A stretch of 64,000 bases of DNA from Flavobacteriales bacterium (lineage in GTDB: Bacteria; Bacteroidota; Bacteroidia; Flavobacteriales_F; PHOS-HE28), in assembly GCA_016721005.1 (NCBI GenBank), contig JADKJM010000016.1:372001-436000 (forward strand), in the 5' to 3' direction. Position 1 is the stretch's first letter. The number at the start of each line of letters is the position of its first letter. Shown here in pieces: positions 28,189 through 38,076 of the stretch. A model generated the notes under the pieces. That model searched no databases. It had not been told where the DNA came from and saw nothing but the letters and a program-made list of their open reading frames with translations. The translations under genes were made by a program, and so were the position numbers.

Positions 28189-28817
28189 ATGTGCCGTCCC
28201 ATCATAGCGCTCTTCTTTCTCCTGTCCGTTGGTGTAACAAGGGCGCAGTCGGATAGCAGTTCTTCCGGATACTCGATCCACACCTCGCCGCTCCAAGCGA
28301 TCGACCTGTTCTCGCGCCCTATGATCACATTGGGAGGTGAGTACCGATTACGCGGACCCTGGGCAGTTGGGGAGGTGGGTTCAAATAGTATCCTCAACTT
28401 GTCCGAACGAACCGGAGGAGGTGAAGCGGTACCTGCCCGGGTCCAAGGTCAGCATGTGTCCATGGAGTATCGCTGGATACTCGCCGCGGACCTTGCGTGT
28501 TCTACTACTTCGATGGGGAGCGTGAGCGACCAAGGGGGCACGCGAAACATACTGGACGCAGGGGGTGCGCATCAGTGGTGAACCGAGCTGGCAAGGTGTT
28601 CACGATCGGAAATCGCTTCCTGCTGGACGCATACTGCGGGTTGGGTGTGCGTGTTCGTGACGTGACCAACACGCGTCGCGAATTCAGCTTCGACCCACCC
28701 TACGTGAATTCAAACCGCCACCCCGGTCCGTGGATGGGGAAGCTCGATGACGGACCATTGAGGGGGCCCGTAGTGCCGAACCTTTCGCTTGGATTCAAGT
28801 TGGGTTATCGGTTCTGA
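28189..28817 (+). pseudogene. frameshifted outer-membrane beta-barrel-type protein
   Basis: The start MCRPIIALFFLLSVGVTRAQ is a good signal peptide and is followed by YSIHTSPLQAIDLFSRPMITLGGEYRL, typical of small DUF3575-like beta-barrel proteins. The frame then breaks. EEVKRYLPGSKV is read in a second frame near 28430, and FYYFDGE and later KVFTIGNRFLLDAYCGLGVRVRDV ... NLSLGFKLGYRF in a third, ending at 28817. At least two frameshifts are needed to rebuild one protein of ~205 residues. The final FKLGYRF is a normal barrel C-terminus. It is either a pseudogene or a poorly resolved stretch of assembly. Family assignment is tentative. Confidence 0.6.
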
Positions 28818-28937
28818 TCGGTCGCAACTTGACGGACGTGCCACACCACGGCGCTGAACAACGGCGTTCATGTTCAAAACTGGCCCGATCCATGCCCAAG
28901 CACCCCTACGCACCCCGGTAGCTTCGCGCCGGTTCAC

Positions 28938-31900
28938 ATGCATCGCTCCATTCTTCCACTTCTTCTGCTAACAGGCGGCCTGCTCACCATCGGTGGGACG
29001 CCGCCTTCCGCGCGTCCGGCCGGGATCCCGCCGCCCTTCCTCGACGCCCCTTCGCCGTGGGCCGATTCAGTGTTCGCCACGCTTTCCCTCGACGACCGCA
29101 TCGCGCAGTTGATGATGGTGGCCGCATACAGCAACAAGGACGCGAAGCACGAAGCGGAGATCGAGCAAATGATCCGCGACAAGAACATCGGCGGCTTGAT
29201 CTTCTTCCAAGGTGGTCCGGGACGACAGGCCAAACTCACCAACCGGTACCAGGCCGCTGCTCGTACGCCGCTCTTGTTAGGGATGGATCTGGAGTGGGGA
29301 CTGGCCATGCGCTTGGACAGCACGATCCGTTTCCCGCGCCAGATGACGCTCGGCGCGATCCAGGACGAAACGCAGATCGAGGCGATGGGCGCGGAGATCG
29401 CGCGGCAGATGAAACGACTTGGCGTGCATGTGAGCTTCAGTCCGGTGGTGGACGTGAACAACAACCCCGCGAACCCGGTGATCAATGATCGCAGCTTCGG
29501 CGAGGATCGCGAGAATGTGGCGCGCAAGGGTATCGCTTACATGCGCGGCCTGCAGAACGGCGGCGTGATCGCCACCGCGAAACACTTCCCCGGCCATGGT
29601 GATGTGGACAGCGATTCGCACCTCACACTACCATTGATCGCACACAGCCGCACGCGATTGGATTCCGTGGAACTCTATCCGTTCCAACGCTTGGTGGATG
29701 AAGGATTGGCCGCGATGATGGTGGGACACTTGGAGGTTCCTGCACTGGACAGCGTCAAGGGAATGCCGAGCACCTTGAGCCGACCGATCGTGAGCGATCT
29801 ACTGGAAGGACGTATCGGTTTCAACGGATTGATCTTCACCGACGCGCTGAACATGAAGGGCGTGGCGAACGCGGACAAGCCCGGTGAGATCGAGATCCGC
29901 GCGTTGCTCGCGGGGAATGATGTGTTGCTCTTCCCGCAAGATCCGGTGCGCGCCATTCAACGCATCCGCCTCGCAGTGGACAGCAACCGCATTGCACGGT
30001 CGGAGATCGATCGTAAATGCATGAAGGTGTTGCGCGCGAAGGAGTGGGCTGGGCTATCGCATCACACGCCGGTGAAGACCGAAGGATTGTACGACGACCT
30101 CAACACCATGCAGGGCAAGCTCCTGCGCCGTCAGCTGTATGCAAGCGCGATCACCGTGCTGAACGATCACAAGGAGATCCTTCCGTTCGGCGATCTTTCC
30201 AAGATCCGGATCGCTTCGTTGGTGATCGGCGACACGCTGGGCAACCCCTTCCAACAAGGGTTACAACGCTACGCTGAGGTGACGACCTTCCGTTGCGATA
30301 AGGCTTTGAAACGAGATAGCCTCGTTGCGCTCTTGCGCAAGTTGGAGGACTACGACCGCGTGATCGTGAGCATCCACAACACCACGTGGCGGGTGAACAA
30401 GGAATTCGGGATCCCCGAGACCGCGATGGACATCGTGCGCGAGATCGCGGCACGCCAGCCGACGGTCTTCGCGCTCTTCGCTAATCCATACCGGCTAACG
30501 CGAGCGTATGGCGCACACTACCTCGCGAGTGTGATCACGGCATACGAGGAGACCGCCGAAACGCAGGACCTCGTGGCGCAGGTGATCTTCGGTGGCATCG
30601 GCGCGAATGGGCGTTTGCCGATCACCGCGAGCTCCTTCTTCGCCGCCGGTGATGGAAGGGAGCTGAAGCCGCTAGGTCGTTTCACGTACACCTTCCCGGA
30701 AGCGTTGGGGATCCAGAGCCGCGACCTGAAGAAGATCGATGAGATCGTGGCCGGTGGGATCAAAGCACAAGCGTATCCGGGTTGTGAAGTGTTGGTGGCG
30801 GTGGATGGTGAAGTGATCATGAACAAGGCTTACGGCCATACCACCTACGAGAAGAAGCGCACTGTACGATCGGATGATCTCTACGACCTCGCGTCCATTA
30901 CCAAAGTGGCCAGCACCACGTTGGCGTTGATGAAATTGGTGGACCAAGGCAAGTTGGATCTGGACAAACCGATCGGGTACTACCTGCCGGAGATCGAGGG
31001 CGAGTACACGGCGCACGCGCGCATGGACTTCCATGACATCCTCACGCATCAAGCGGGCCTGCGATCCTTCGTTCCCTTCTACACGCGCATCCTCAAGGAT
31101 GGTAAATGGAAGCCGGGTCTTGTGAGTGATACCGCGAGTGAAACGCACGGCATTCGCGTGGCGGAAGGCATGTACCTGAAGAACACATACCGCGACAGCC
31201 TGCTCACCTGGGTGCTGCAAACGCCGCTGGAAGCGAAAGGCAAGTACGTGTACAGCGACATGGGCTACTACATCCTTCAAGAGGTCATCGAGCGCATCAC
31301 CGGAAAGCCGCTGGATGTCTTTGTGAAGGAGACATTCTATGTGCCGATGGGGGCGGCAACGCTGCGTTACAAACCGTGGGAGGTCTTCCCGAAGGAGCGG
31401 ATCGCACCGACCGAATACGACGTGGTATTCCGGCAACGACAGATATGGGGTGACGTACACGATCCCGGCGCGGCGATGAAAGGCGGCGTGGCCGGACACG
31501 CGGGCCTCTTCAGCGATGCCAATGATCTGGGCAAGGTGATGCAGATGCTTGCGAACGGCGGCACGTATGGCGGCGTGCGCTACCTCAGCGAGGGCGTGGT
31601 GAAGGAATTCACCAAGTGCCAGTTCTGCGCGCCGAACGGAAGCGGCAATCGTCGTGGATTGGGTTGGGACAAACCGACGCGCGATGGTACAGGTGGTCCC
31701 ACTTGCGATTGCGTGAGCTACGCGAGTTTCGGGCACACCGGCTTCACCGGAACCATGGCATGGAGCGATCCGGAGCAACACGTGGTGTACATCTTCCTCA
31801 GCAACCGCGTGTACCCGAACGCGACCACGAACAAGCTGTTGGAACTCGGGATCCGCACGAAGATCCAGGAGGTGATCCACGGTGCCGTGGCTTCGCGCAT

Positions 31901-31949
31901 CAAGGCAACTCCATTGAAGCGCACCAGCCCGGTGCCTTCCGCACGCTGA
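28938..31949 (+). CDS. GH3 beta-N-acetylhexosaminidase fused to a serine hydrolase (beta-lactamase-like) domain
   Basis: A 1003-residue exported protein (signal MHRSILPLLLLTGGLLTIGG). The first ~390 residues are a GH3 domain of the NagZ type: KHFPGHGDVDSDSHLTLP is the catalytic loop with the Asp-His dyad and IFTDALNMKGV carries the nucleophile Asp. A GH3 C-terminal-like domain follows. Residues ~590-990 are a class C beta-lactamase/DD-peptidase fold with SITK (S-x-x-K), YSDMGYYIL at the Y-x-N position and HTGFTGT as the KTG-like motif. This fusion recurs in Bacteroidota. Both halves point to peptidoglycan or muropeptide turnover in the periplasm or at the surface. A TAGCTTCG box lies at 28919-28926. 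Confidence 0.92.
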   Translation: MHRSILPLLLLTGGLLTIGGTPPSARPAGIPPPFLDAPSPWADSVFATLSLDDRIAQLMMVAAYSNKDAKHEAEIEQMIRDKNIGGLIFFQGGPGRQAKLTNRYQAAARTPLLLGMDLEWGLAMRLDSTIRFPRQMTLGAIQDETQIEAMGAEIARQMKRLGVHVSFSPVVDVNNNPANPVINDRSFGEDRENVARKGIAYMRGLQNGGVIATAKHFPGHGDVDSDSHLTLPLIAHSRTRLDSVELYPFQRLVDEGLAAMMVGHLEVPALDSVKGMPSTLSRPIVSDLLEGRIGFNGLIFTDALNMKGVANADKPGEIEIRALLAGNDVLLFPQDPVRAIQRIRLAVDSNRIARSEIDRKCMKVLRAKEWAGLSHHTPVKTEGLYDDLNTMQGKLLRRQLYASAITVLNDHKEILPFGDLSKIRIASLVIGDTLGNPFQQGLQRYAEVTTFRCDKALKRDSLVALLRKLEDYDRVIVSIHNTTWRVNKEFGIPETAMDIVREIAARQPTVFALFANPYRLTRAYGAHYLASVITAYEETAETQDLVAQVIFGGIGANGRLPITASSFFAAGDGRELKPLGRFTYTFPEALGIQSRDLKKIDEIVAGGIKAQAYPGCEVLVAVDGEVIMNKAYGHTTYEKKRTVRSDDLYDLASITKVASTTLALMKLVDQGKLDLDKPIGYYLPEIEGEYTAHARMDFHDILTHQAGLRSFVPFYTRILKDGKWKPGLVSDTASETHGIRVAEGMYLKNTYRDSLLTWVLQTPLEAKGKYVYSDMGYYILQEVIERITGKPLDVFVKETFYVPMGAATLRYKPWEVFPKERIAPTEYDVVFRQRQIWGDVHDPGAAMKGGVAGHAGLFSDANDLGKVMQMLANGGTYGGVRYLSEGVVKEFTKCQFCAPNGSGNRRGLGWDKPTRDGTGGPTCDCVSYASFGHTGFTGTMAWSDPEQHVVYIFLSNRVYPNATTNKLLELGIRTKIQEVIHGAVASRIKATPLKRTSPVPSAR

Positions 31950-31952
31950 TCC

Positions 31953-33443
31953 CTACACGGGATCCAGGACGCTGCGGCGCTCGAACACCGCGCGGATCGC
32001 TTTGCGGTTCCGGTTACCATAGAGTCGCTCGTTCGCTGTGAGGACCGCATGCGCACCATCGGCGAATGTGCTGTCACGCATGCATAGGTGGTGCGAGCCG
32101 ATGACGATGCGCTCCGCGCGCCTCTGGCCGAGCAGCGCCCGCAGTTCCCAGAGACACGCGCTCCAGATCTGTCCATCATCATGCACTTCATCCGCCCAAT
32201 CGCGCTTGAAATTCAACTTCAAGTCCAGCCTGCGCTCATGCGGCGGGTTCTTCTTGCTGTACGAGATCGCGTTCCAATTGAACACGGTCGGGCGCATTCG
32301 CGCGGGCTTGCGATCGTGGAAGAAGCTCGCCGCGAAGAAGTCCCCGAAACCCTCGCCCATGGCACCACATTCATCACTCTCCCCGAACCATCGCACTTGT
32401 GCATCCTGGATGGCATGGCCATACTCATGCAGGATCACCTCGGCATCCTCCGCATCATCGACCCCGCCAGTGCCGAAGATGATCATGCGACGACCGGGAT
32501 CGTACTCCGAATTATCAGCCCGATAGCCATGCACCTTCAGCTTCATCGGCTTCTTGAAGAGACCCTCGAATCCAAGTTCGATCAGGTGCCTTGCCGCCGC
32601 ATCGATGTGGTGGTAGGCCATTACTTCGCGGAAAGCCTTGCGCGTTCGGCTGAAGATGAATTCACCATCGGTCCGTCGGACACGTTCTTTCGTGGGCTTG
32701 GTGCTGACATGCTCGCCGTCGAGGTAACCGCTGCCATCAAGCCCTTGGAGTTCAACGCGGCGATAGGCGCCCGGGGGCACTTCCTTGTCCGGATCGAGCC
32801 GCGTGTTGTCCAACGCGGCCACCGGCGTGGGGTCGAAGACTTGGGCCCATGCGCGCTTCATCGTGTTCCGCTTGCCGAGGATCGTTCCGTTCGTTGCGTC
32901 GATGTACATGCGCCAGAGTCCTGTAGGATTCCCGGTACGCAGCATCAGCTTCCATGCTTCGTGCGGCTTGCCTTTCACAGGCCATACCACCCGCTCTGAT
33001 CCTTCCACCACGATCCTTCCTGCGCTAACGGCCTTCCTCGCGATGGCCTTCGCCCTCGCTACCGTGATCTCCTTGGGCTTCAACGCTCGCAGGCCCATCA
33101 ACCTCTCCACCGGCATCGCACCGTTCTGCAAGCCGAGCAGTTCTCCAGCCGGGCTCACATCCACGCGCACCCACGCGCCGCTCACGGGCTTGCCATCAGC
33201 GAATTGCTGGAACATGACGTGCATGCCCATGATGCTCTTGCGCACCATCTCGAACCTTAATCCGCGCAGTTCCGGATCCAAGCCCAGGTCCAGGGCATGC
33301 AGCTTCAGGAATGCGGTGGCCAACGCTTTCGGATCCTTGCCCTTGAATTGATCCTTGATGGTATAGATGCGCTGCACCGTTCCGTAGCGTTCGCTCCGGT
33401 GGATCTTGGCCTTGAGGCCTTTGACGGGATCGTTGCTTGCCAT
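31953..33443 (-). CDS. M36/fungalysin-like metallopeptidase without signal peptide
   Basis: A 496-residue protein starting MASNDPVKGLKAKIH at 33443. Residues ~20-200 resemble an FTP/PepSY propeptide (KSIMGMHVMFQQFADGKPVSGAWVRV). The catalytic region has HEYGH at 339-343 and E364 in GAMGEGFGDFFAAS, as in M36-like gluzincins. There is no recognisable signal peptide and no T9SS domain, although close relatives with this propeptide are secreted zymogens. A longer N-terminal reading (from 33494) adds no convincing signal either. It might be intracellular, exported by another route, or miscalled at its 5' end. The stop lies 3 nt from that of the convergent GH3 fusion gene. Confidence 0.82.
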   Translation of the reverse strand: MASNDPVKGLKAKIHRSERYGTVQRIYTIKDQFKGKDPKALATAFLKLHALDLGLDPELRGLRFEMVRKSIMGMHVMFQQFADGKPVSGAWVRVDVSPAGELLGLQNGAMPVERLMGLRALKPKEITVARAKAIARKAVSAGRIVVEGSERVVWPVKGKPHEAWKLMLRTGNPTGLWRMYIDATNGTILGKRNTMKRAWAQVFDPTPVAALDNTRLDPDKEVPPGAYRRVELQGLDGSGYLDGEHVSTKPTKERVRRTDGEFIFSRTRKAFREVMAYHHIDAAARHLIELGFEGLFKKPMKLKVHGYRADNSEYDPGRRMIIFGTGGVDDAEDAEVILHEYGHAIQDAQVRWFGESDECGAMGEGFGDFFAASFFHDRKPARMRPTVFNWNAISYSKKNPPHERRLDLKLNFKRDWADEVHDDGQIWSACLWELRALLGQRRAERIVIGSHHLCMRDSTFADGAHAVLTANERLYGNRNRKAIRAVFERRSVLDPV

Positions 33444-33523
33444 GGCGGTGAATAATGACCCGAAGATGGCGCGCGATCCTGAGAACCGCAACAACGAAGC
33501 GGTGGGATCCGCTCTGCGAGCCG

Positions 33524-35491
33524 CTAGCGAGCCAGCACGCGCGATCGGTCCACGCGACCTTCCGCTTCGACGACGACCAATAGCCAGGTGCCCGGTTGGA
33601 TACCGGGTGCGTCAGCGATGTGCGGATCGGCGGTCACGCTGCCGCTGAACAACCGACGACCCAGCGCATCATATACCGCGTATCGCGCACCGGCTTCCGC
33701 GCCACGGATATGCAGCAAGTCATCCGCCAGCCACGCGGAGATCGGTTCTTCCCGTCCACGATCCACGGCCACCACGTTGCTCACTGTTCCACTTCCATCG
33801 GTATCGATCTGCCGCAAGCGGTAGTAGGACACCCCGTTGATCGGTCGCGGATCATCGAAGATGTAGTTCCGCAGGATGAGTGAATTCCCGCCGCCGGGAA
33901 CGGTTCCAACGGTCTCGAAATGCTGTGCATCCGCAGCGCGTTCCACCACGAAGACCGCATTGTTCGTTTCACTCGCCGTGCTCCATTCCACGCGCACGCG
34001 ATCCTCCATGGAAGCTGCTGTGAAACTGAAGAGCTCGATCGGCAACGGACATGCGAACGTGTTGATGAAGGCCAGGTTCGCCGCGTTGTTCGGTGCGCCG
34101 GGGGTTTCGTTACCGGCCACGAGCGCACTGGTGAAGTTGGCCGCCACCCGGTAGTTGCCACTGTTGAAGTAGATCACCCGGCCGGTGTGGTCCATGGCGC
34201 TGATCCGCAAGTTGTCCAGCCCACCGTTGTTCATGCTCTGGCCGTTGGTGCCGTAACTGATCCCGTGGAAGTAACGGCCCTGTGCGTCGCGCGTCTGGGC
34301 GGCATCGCCTTCGTTCCGCAAGCTGATGTAGTTCCAATTGCCCGCAACCCACGCGCATGTGAAATAGCCGGAGAAGCTCGCGGGGTTCGGGGAGGAATTG
34401 CATCCCTGCATCACCGCGTTGTTCACTGGCACGATGTAGCGGAAGTCCATCGGCGCACTGTCGTTCACATCGTTCGGCGGTAGGAGCGGGTTCAGGTCGG
34501 TGTTGTTGTACAGGAGGATGATGCTGCCGGTGGGTACAGCGGACCACTGCGCGATGTTCGCGAAACGCAAATGACCCAATGCCACACCACTTCCGGTGAG
34601 CGTTGTGCCGAATCCGTTGTAGATCGTGCCGTTGTTGTCATCCACCTTGATGTTGCGGATATCCACGTTGGTACACGGCGGGCCCACTACGATCAGTTCG
34701 ATGTATTCCTGCGCCCCGGTCGGGCCGTTGCTGAGTTCGTTCACGATGAGGCCGGTGCCCGGTGGCGAGAAAGGGATGGTGATCTGCACATCATCCACGG
34801 CGATGGAAGGATCCGCTCCACTCCCATCATTGTTGTTGATCCATCGGAACCCGATGCGCACGTTCGGGTTGTTGTCCGCAGAGACCGGCATGGCGATGCT
34901 GTACGCTGTCCACGTGCCCTGTCCTGCGCATACCACGGTCTTGGGCATGTCCGCGATCTGCGCCCACACCGCCCCATTGTAGTACCACAGCGTGGCGTTG
35001 TCACTGGCCCCTTGACCGCCTTCCATGTACTTGAAGGTGAGCGTCATGCCAGTGATCCCGGTCAGGTTGATCACCGGCGACTCCGCGCGTTGATCGGTCT
35101 GCGCGGAATTGCATGAGCAGCAGAAGCTGCACAAGGCTGGTGGGCAGCTCGCATCGTAGGCCGCACCGCAATCGCCCGTGGGACAGAAGAAGCAACCGTT
35201 CGGGGAAACGCAGGCGATGTCGTTGCCGACATGCAGCGTTTCGTTGTTCCCGCACCCCACACCGCAACTGCCCACCACGCCGCCGTTCTCGGCACAACTG
35301 ATGAACCAGCGATTCGCGCACGCGCCATTGGTACCGGTGTTGGTCACTGTCCAGCCGCCGTTCGGTCCAACGAAAGCCGATGCGTAACACCCTTGCACGC
35401 AGCCGTTCTCGAATTCCTCCCCCCACACGGTCTGTTGCCCGGACATGGAGCCGGACAGCAACACAGCAGTGATGATCGGAACGAAGCGCAT
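33524..35491 (-). CDS. secreted Cys-rich T9SS protein with lamin-tail-like domain
   Basis: A 655-residue protein with the signal peptide MRFVPIITAVLLSGSMSGQQ from ATG 35491. Residues ~25-140 are exceptionally Cys-rich (clusters such as CGVGC, CFFCPTGDC and CSFCCSC). A MAM-like beta domain follows (INLTGITGMTLTFKYMEGG ... IAVDDVQITIPF). A lamin-tail-like domain comes next (LIVNELSNGPTGAQEYIELIVVG). The fourth part is the Bacteroidota stalk beginning LPIELFSFTA ... VEWSTASETNN. The C-terminus (YDALGRRLFSG ... PGTWLLVVV) is a type A T9SS signal. It is a surface or extracellular protein of unknown function; the cysteines are probably disulphide-bonded. Confidence 0.85.
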   Translation of the reverse strand: MRFVPIITAVLLSGSMSGQQTVWGEEFENGCVQGCYASAFVGPNGGWTVTNTGTNGACANRWFISCAENGGVVGSCGVGCGNNETLHVGNDIACVSPNGCFFCPTGDCGAAYDASCPPALCSFCCSCNSAQTDQRAESPVINLTGITGMTLTFKYMEGGQGASDNATLWYYNGAVWAQIADMPKTVVCAGQGTWTAYSIAMPVSADNNPNVRIGFRWINNNDGSGADPSIAVDDVQITIPFSPPGTGLIVNELSNGPTGAQEYIELIVVGPPCTNVDIRNIKVDDNNGTIYNGFGTTLTGSGVALGHLRFANIAQWSAVPTGSIILLYNNTDLNPLLPPNDVNDSAPMDFRYIVPVNNAVMQGCNSSPNPASFSGYFTCAWVAGNWNYISLRNEGDAAQTRDAQGRYFHGISYGTNGQSMNNGGLDNLRISAMDHTGRVIYFNSGNYRVAANFTSALVAGNETPGAPNNAANLAFINTFACPLPIELFSFTAASMEDRVRVEWSTASETNNAVFVVERAADAQHFETVGTVPGGGNSLILRNYIFDDPRPINGVSYYRLRQIDTDGSGTVSNVVAVDRGREEPISAWLADDLLHIRGAEAGARYAVYDALGRRLFSGSVTADPHIADAPGIQPGTWLLVVVEAEGRVDRSRVLAR

Positions 35492-35594
35492 AGCGGTACC
35501 TCCAAAGTAAGGACGCAGGATCCAGCGCAAGGAGGTCTTTCGACCAACGGAACAGCGCGATCTTCGTTGCCTCATTCCCTGAACAGCCCCCGAA

Positions 35595-36017
35595 ATGGAA
35601 ACCGGACACAAGGCCATCGTCCCCATCCAACTGCGCTTCGCCGACCTGGACATGGCGCATCACGCCCACAACGCGGTGTACCTCCATTGGTTCGAATTGG
35701 CGCGCATGTCCTTATTGGGCCGGTTCATCCCACCCGGTCACGATTGGAAGAACCAAGGACTGATCCTCGCGCGCAACGAAGTGGACTATCGCGCACCGGT
35801 GCATTTGAACGATGAGATCGAGGTGGAATGCTGGTGCAGTGCGATCGGTAGCAAGAGCTTCGACCTGGAATACGCCGTGGTGCGGGTGAAGAAGGAGGAG
35901 CGAACGATCTGCGCAGAAGGCCGCAGCGTGATGGTCTGTTTCGACTATGTGGAGAGCCGGACGATCGGGATACCGGAGGTTTGGCGCGCCGCTTTGTCGA
36001 AGCTCACCGGTCGCTGA
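35595..36017 (+). CDS. acyl-CoA thioesterase (YbgC/4-hydroxybenzoyl-CoA thioesterase type)
   Basis: A 140-residue hotdog-fold enzyme. FADLDMAHHAHNAVYLHWFELARM contains the catalytic Asp of the YbgC/4HBT signature (R-[FY]-x-D-x-D-x-x-x-H-x-N). Family members hydrolyse short- or medium-chain or aromatic acyl-CoA in the cytoplasm. The physiological substrate here is unknown; phenylacetate-type genes lie several kb downstream but not in the same operon. The gene is followed 36 nt later by a nucleoside phosphorylase on the same strand. Confidence 0.88.
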   Translation: METGHKAIVPIQLRFADLDMAHHAHNAVYLHWFELARMSLLGRFIPPGHDWKNQGLILARNEVDYRAPVHLNDEIEVECWCSAIGSKSFDLEYAVVRVKKEERTICAEGRSVMVCFDYVESRTIGIPEVWRAALSKLTGR

Positions 36018-36053
36018 GCGCAAGCCACCATCTTTGCGCGCTCAAGAATTGTC

Positions 36054-36953
36054 ATGCACGCCATCACGCTCACCGAACCCGGCACCGTCCTCGAACCCAG
36101 CGAACTCGTCCTGAACCCGGACGGATCCGTGTACCACTTGGCCTTGCGTCCCGAACAGCTCGGCGACCTCGTGCTGGTGGTGGGTGATCAAGGACGTGTG
36201 GAGCGCATCAGCAAGCACTTCGAAAAGATCGAGCACCGCACGGCGAACCGCGAGTTCGTCGCGCACACCGGCGTGTATCGCGGCACGCACATCACCGCGT
36301 TGAGCACCGGCATCGGCACGGACAACATCGACATCGTGGTGAACGAACTCGATGCGCTGGTGAATGTGGATCTGGAAGCCCGCACACCGAAACGCGAGCA
36401 TCGCGCCTTGCGCATCATCCGCCTGGGCACTTGCGGATCATTGCAGGAGGACATCCCGGTGGACAGCCGTATCGTGAGTGCCTACGGCGTGGGTATGGAC
36501 AATGTGCTGCACTACTACGCCTACGAGAACACCGATGCGGAAACGCGCCTGCTGAACGAATTCCTCGCGCATACCGAATGGCCGGACAACCTGCCCGTTC
36601 CTTATGTGGCCGGTGCGGACAAGCTGTTGTTGGAACAACTCAGCTACGAGAACACCGTGGGCATCACCTTCACCGCCGGTGGTTTCTATGGCCCGCAAGG
36701 AAGGCAGGTGCGCTTAGTGCCTTCCATCGATGGCTTGAACGAACGCCTCAGCAGCTTCGAGCACGAAGGACTCCGCGCGGCCAACTTCGAAATGGAGACC
36801 AGCGCGCTCTATGGCTTGGGCGGCATGCTCGGCCACCGGGTGTGTACCGTGTGTTGCGTGGTGGCCAACCGCCTGCGCAAGGAGTACAGCAAGGACCACC
36901 ATGCGGCGATCGACCGAATGATCGTGGAGGTGCTGGAGCGGGCGACGGTGTGA
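36054..36953 (+). CDS. nucleoside phosphorylase (uridine phosphorylase-like)
   Basis: A 299-residue protein of the PNP/UDP phosphorylase superfamily. VLVVGDQGRVERI is the phosphate-binding N-terminal Gly-Asp-x-x-Arg region, ALSTGIGTDNIDIVVNEL the second phosphate/ribose loop, IRLGTCGSLQ the base-binding strand, and NFEMETSALYGL contains the conserved E-M-E ribose contact. The length is ~45 residues greater than E. coli Udp, as in many Bacteroidota versions. Role: phosphorolysis of pyrimidine or purine nucleosides for salvage. The base specificity is not certain from sequence. CATCTTTG lies 17 nt before the start. Confidence 0.9.
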   Translation: MHAITLTEPGTVLEPSELVLNPDGSVYHLALRPEQLGDLVLVVGDQGRVERISKHFEKIEHRTANREFVAHTGVYRGTHITALSTGIGTDNIDIVVNELDALVNVDLEARTPKREHRALRIIRLGTCGSLQEDIPVDSRIVSAYGVGMDNVLHYYAYENTDAETRLLNEFLAHTEWPDNLPVPYVAGADKLLLEQLSYENTVGITFTAGGFYGPQGRQVRLVPSIDGLNERLSSFEHEGLRAANFEMETSALYGLGGMLGHRVCTVCCVVANRLRKEYSKDHHAAIDRMIVEVLERATV

Positions 36954-37111
36954 GAAAGGACACGCCCCCGACCACCTTTCCACACCCCGCTGTTAGCGGC
37001 CGGATCCACCGAATTGCATCAACAGCCCCTCGGTGGAAACATCGTGCGGCCTCGCCTTCCCGGCGTTTCGGCTCCGGCTAGTTTCGGCCAGTTCCGAATG
37101 AAGATCCGCCG

Positions 37112-37999
37112 ATGAGCCACCCCGAGATCCGTGCGCTGATCACCTTGATCGACGATCCCGACGAGACCATCTACTCCCAGGTGCGCGACCGCATCGTGGA
37201 GTTGGGCGACGGGATCGTGCCTGAACTGGAACGCGCATGGGAGATCGACGACTTCGGCGACCTCTTCCGCAACCGCATCGAGGACCTGCTGCACATCATC
37301 CACCTCGGCTCCGTGACCGACCGCTTGAAGGCGTGGCGCGACAGCGGTGGCGAGGACCTGCTGGAAGGCGCGCTGATCATCAGCCGCTACCGCTACCCGG
37401 ACCTCGATGAGATGAAGGTGAAGAGCCGGTTGGCCGCCGTGCGACAGGACATCTGGCTGGAGTTGAACGACAATCTGACGGCCTTCGAGAAGGTGCGCGT
37501 GTTCAACCACATCTTCTTCCAGGTCCACGGCTTCAAGGGCAATAAGCGAAACTACCACGCGCCGCAGAACAGTTACATCAACGAGGTGCTGGACAGCCGC
37601 AAGGGCAATCCGCTCTCGCTCGCGATCATCTACCAAGTGCTCGCCGAGGACCTGAACCTGCCCATGCGCGGCGTGAACCTGCCGAACCATTTCGTGCTGG
37701 CCTACCTCGACGAGGAGAGCATTGGTGGCGCGGATAGCGGCCAGCAAGGTGAAGAGAGCGTGCTGTTCTATGTGAATGCGTTCAGCCAGGGTGATATCCT
37801 CGGCCGCAACGAGATCAACGAGTTCCTGGCCAAGTTGAAGATCGAACCGCGGCCTTCCTTCTATGCGCCGTGTACGAACATGGACATCATCCGCAGGCAA
37901 TTGAACAACCTCGCCAACAGCTACAAGAAGTTGGGTGACAACGAGCGCTCGGACGATCTGGAACGCCTGCGCGATCTGCTCGGGAAACCGGAAGAGTGA
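37112..37999 (+). CDS. transglutaminase-like SirB1-family protein
   Basis: A 295-residue cytoplasmic protein. The C-terminal part contains DSRKGNPLSLAIIYQVLAEDLNLPMRGVNLPNHFVLAY, the recognisable SirB1/transglutaminase-like core (R.G.P..L...Y...A..L.L...GV..P.HF...Y). The usual catalytic Cys before this segment is not evident (YINEVLDSRKGNP), as in most SirB1 proteins, so it is probably non-enzymatic. The N-terminal ~110 residues are helical and HEAT-like (VRDRIVELGDGIVPELERAW). A TAGTTTCG box lies at 37079-37086. The function is unknown in Bacteroidota. Confidence 0.8.
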   Translation: MSHPEIRALITLIDDPDETIYSQVRDRIVELGDGIVPELERAWEIDDFGDLFRNRIEDLLHIIHLGSVTDRLKAWRDSGGEDLLEGALIISRYRYPDLDEMKVKSRLAAVRQDIWLELNDNLTAFEKVRVFNHIFFQVHGFKGNKRNYHAPQNSYINEVLDSRKGNPLSLAIIYQVLAEDLNLPMRGVNLPNHFVLAYLDEESIGGADSGQQGEESVLFYVNAFSQGDILGRNEINEFLAKLKIEPRPSFYAPCTNMDIIRRQLNNLANSYKKLGDNERSDDLERLRDLLGKPEE

Positions 38000-38076
38000 T
38001 CGTTCCGGAAAGTAACCGGGATGCTTGCCAAGACATGAATGATGGGGTGCGGCTGGCGTGCCGGAGCGATCCGTCC

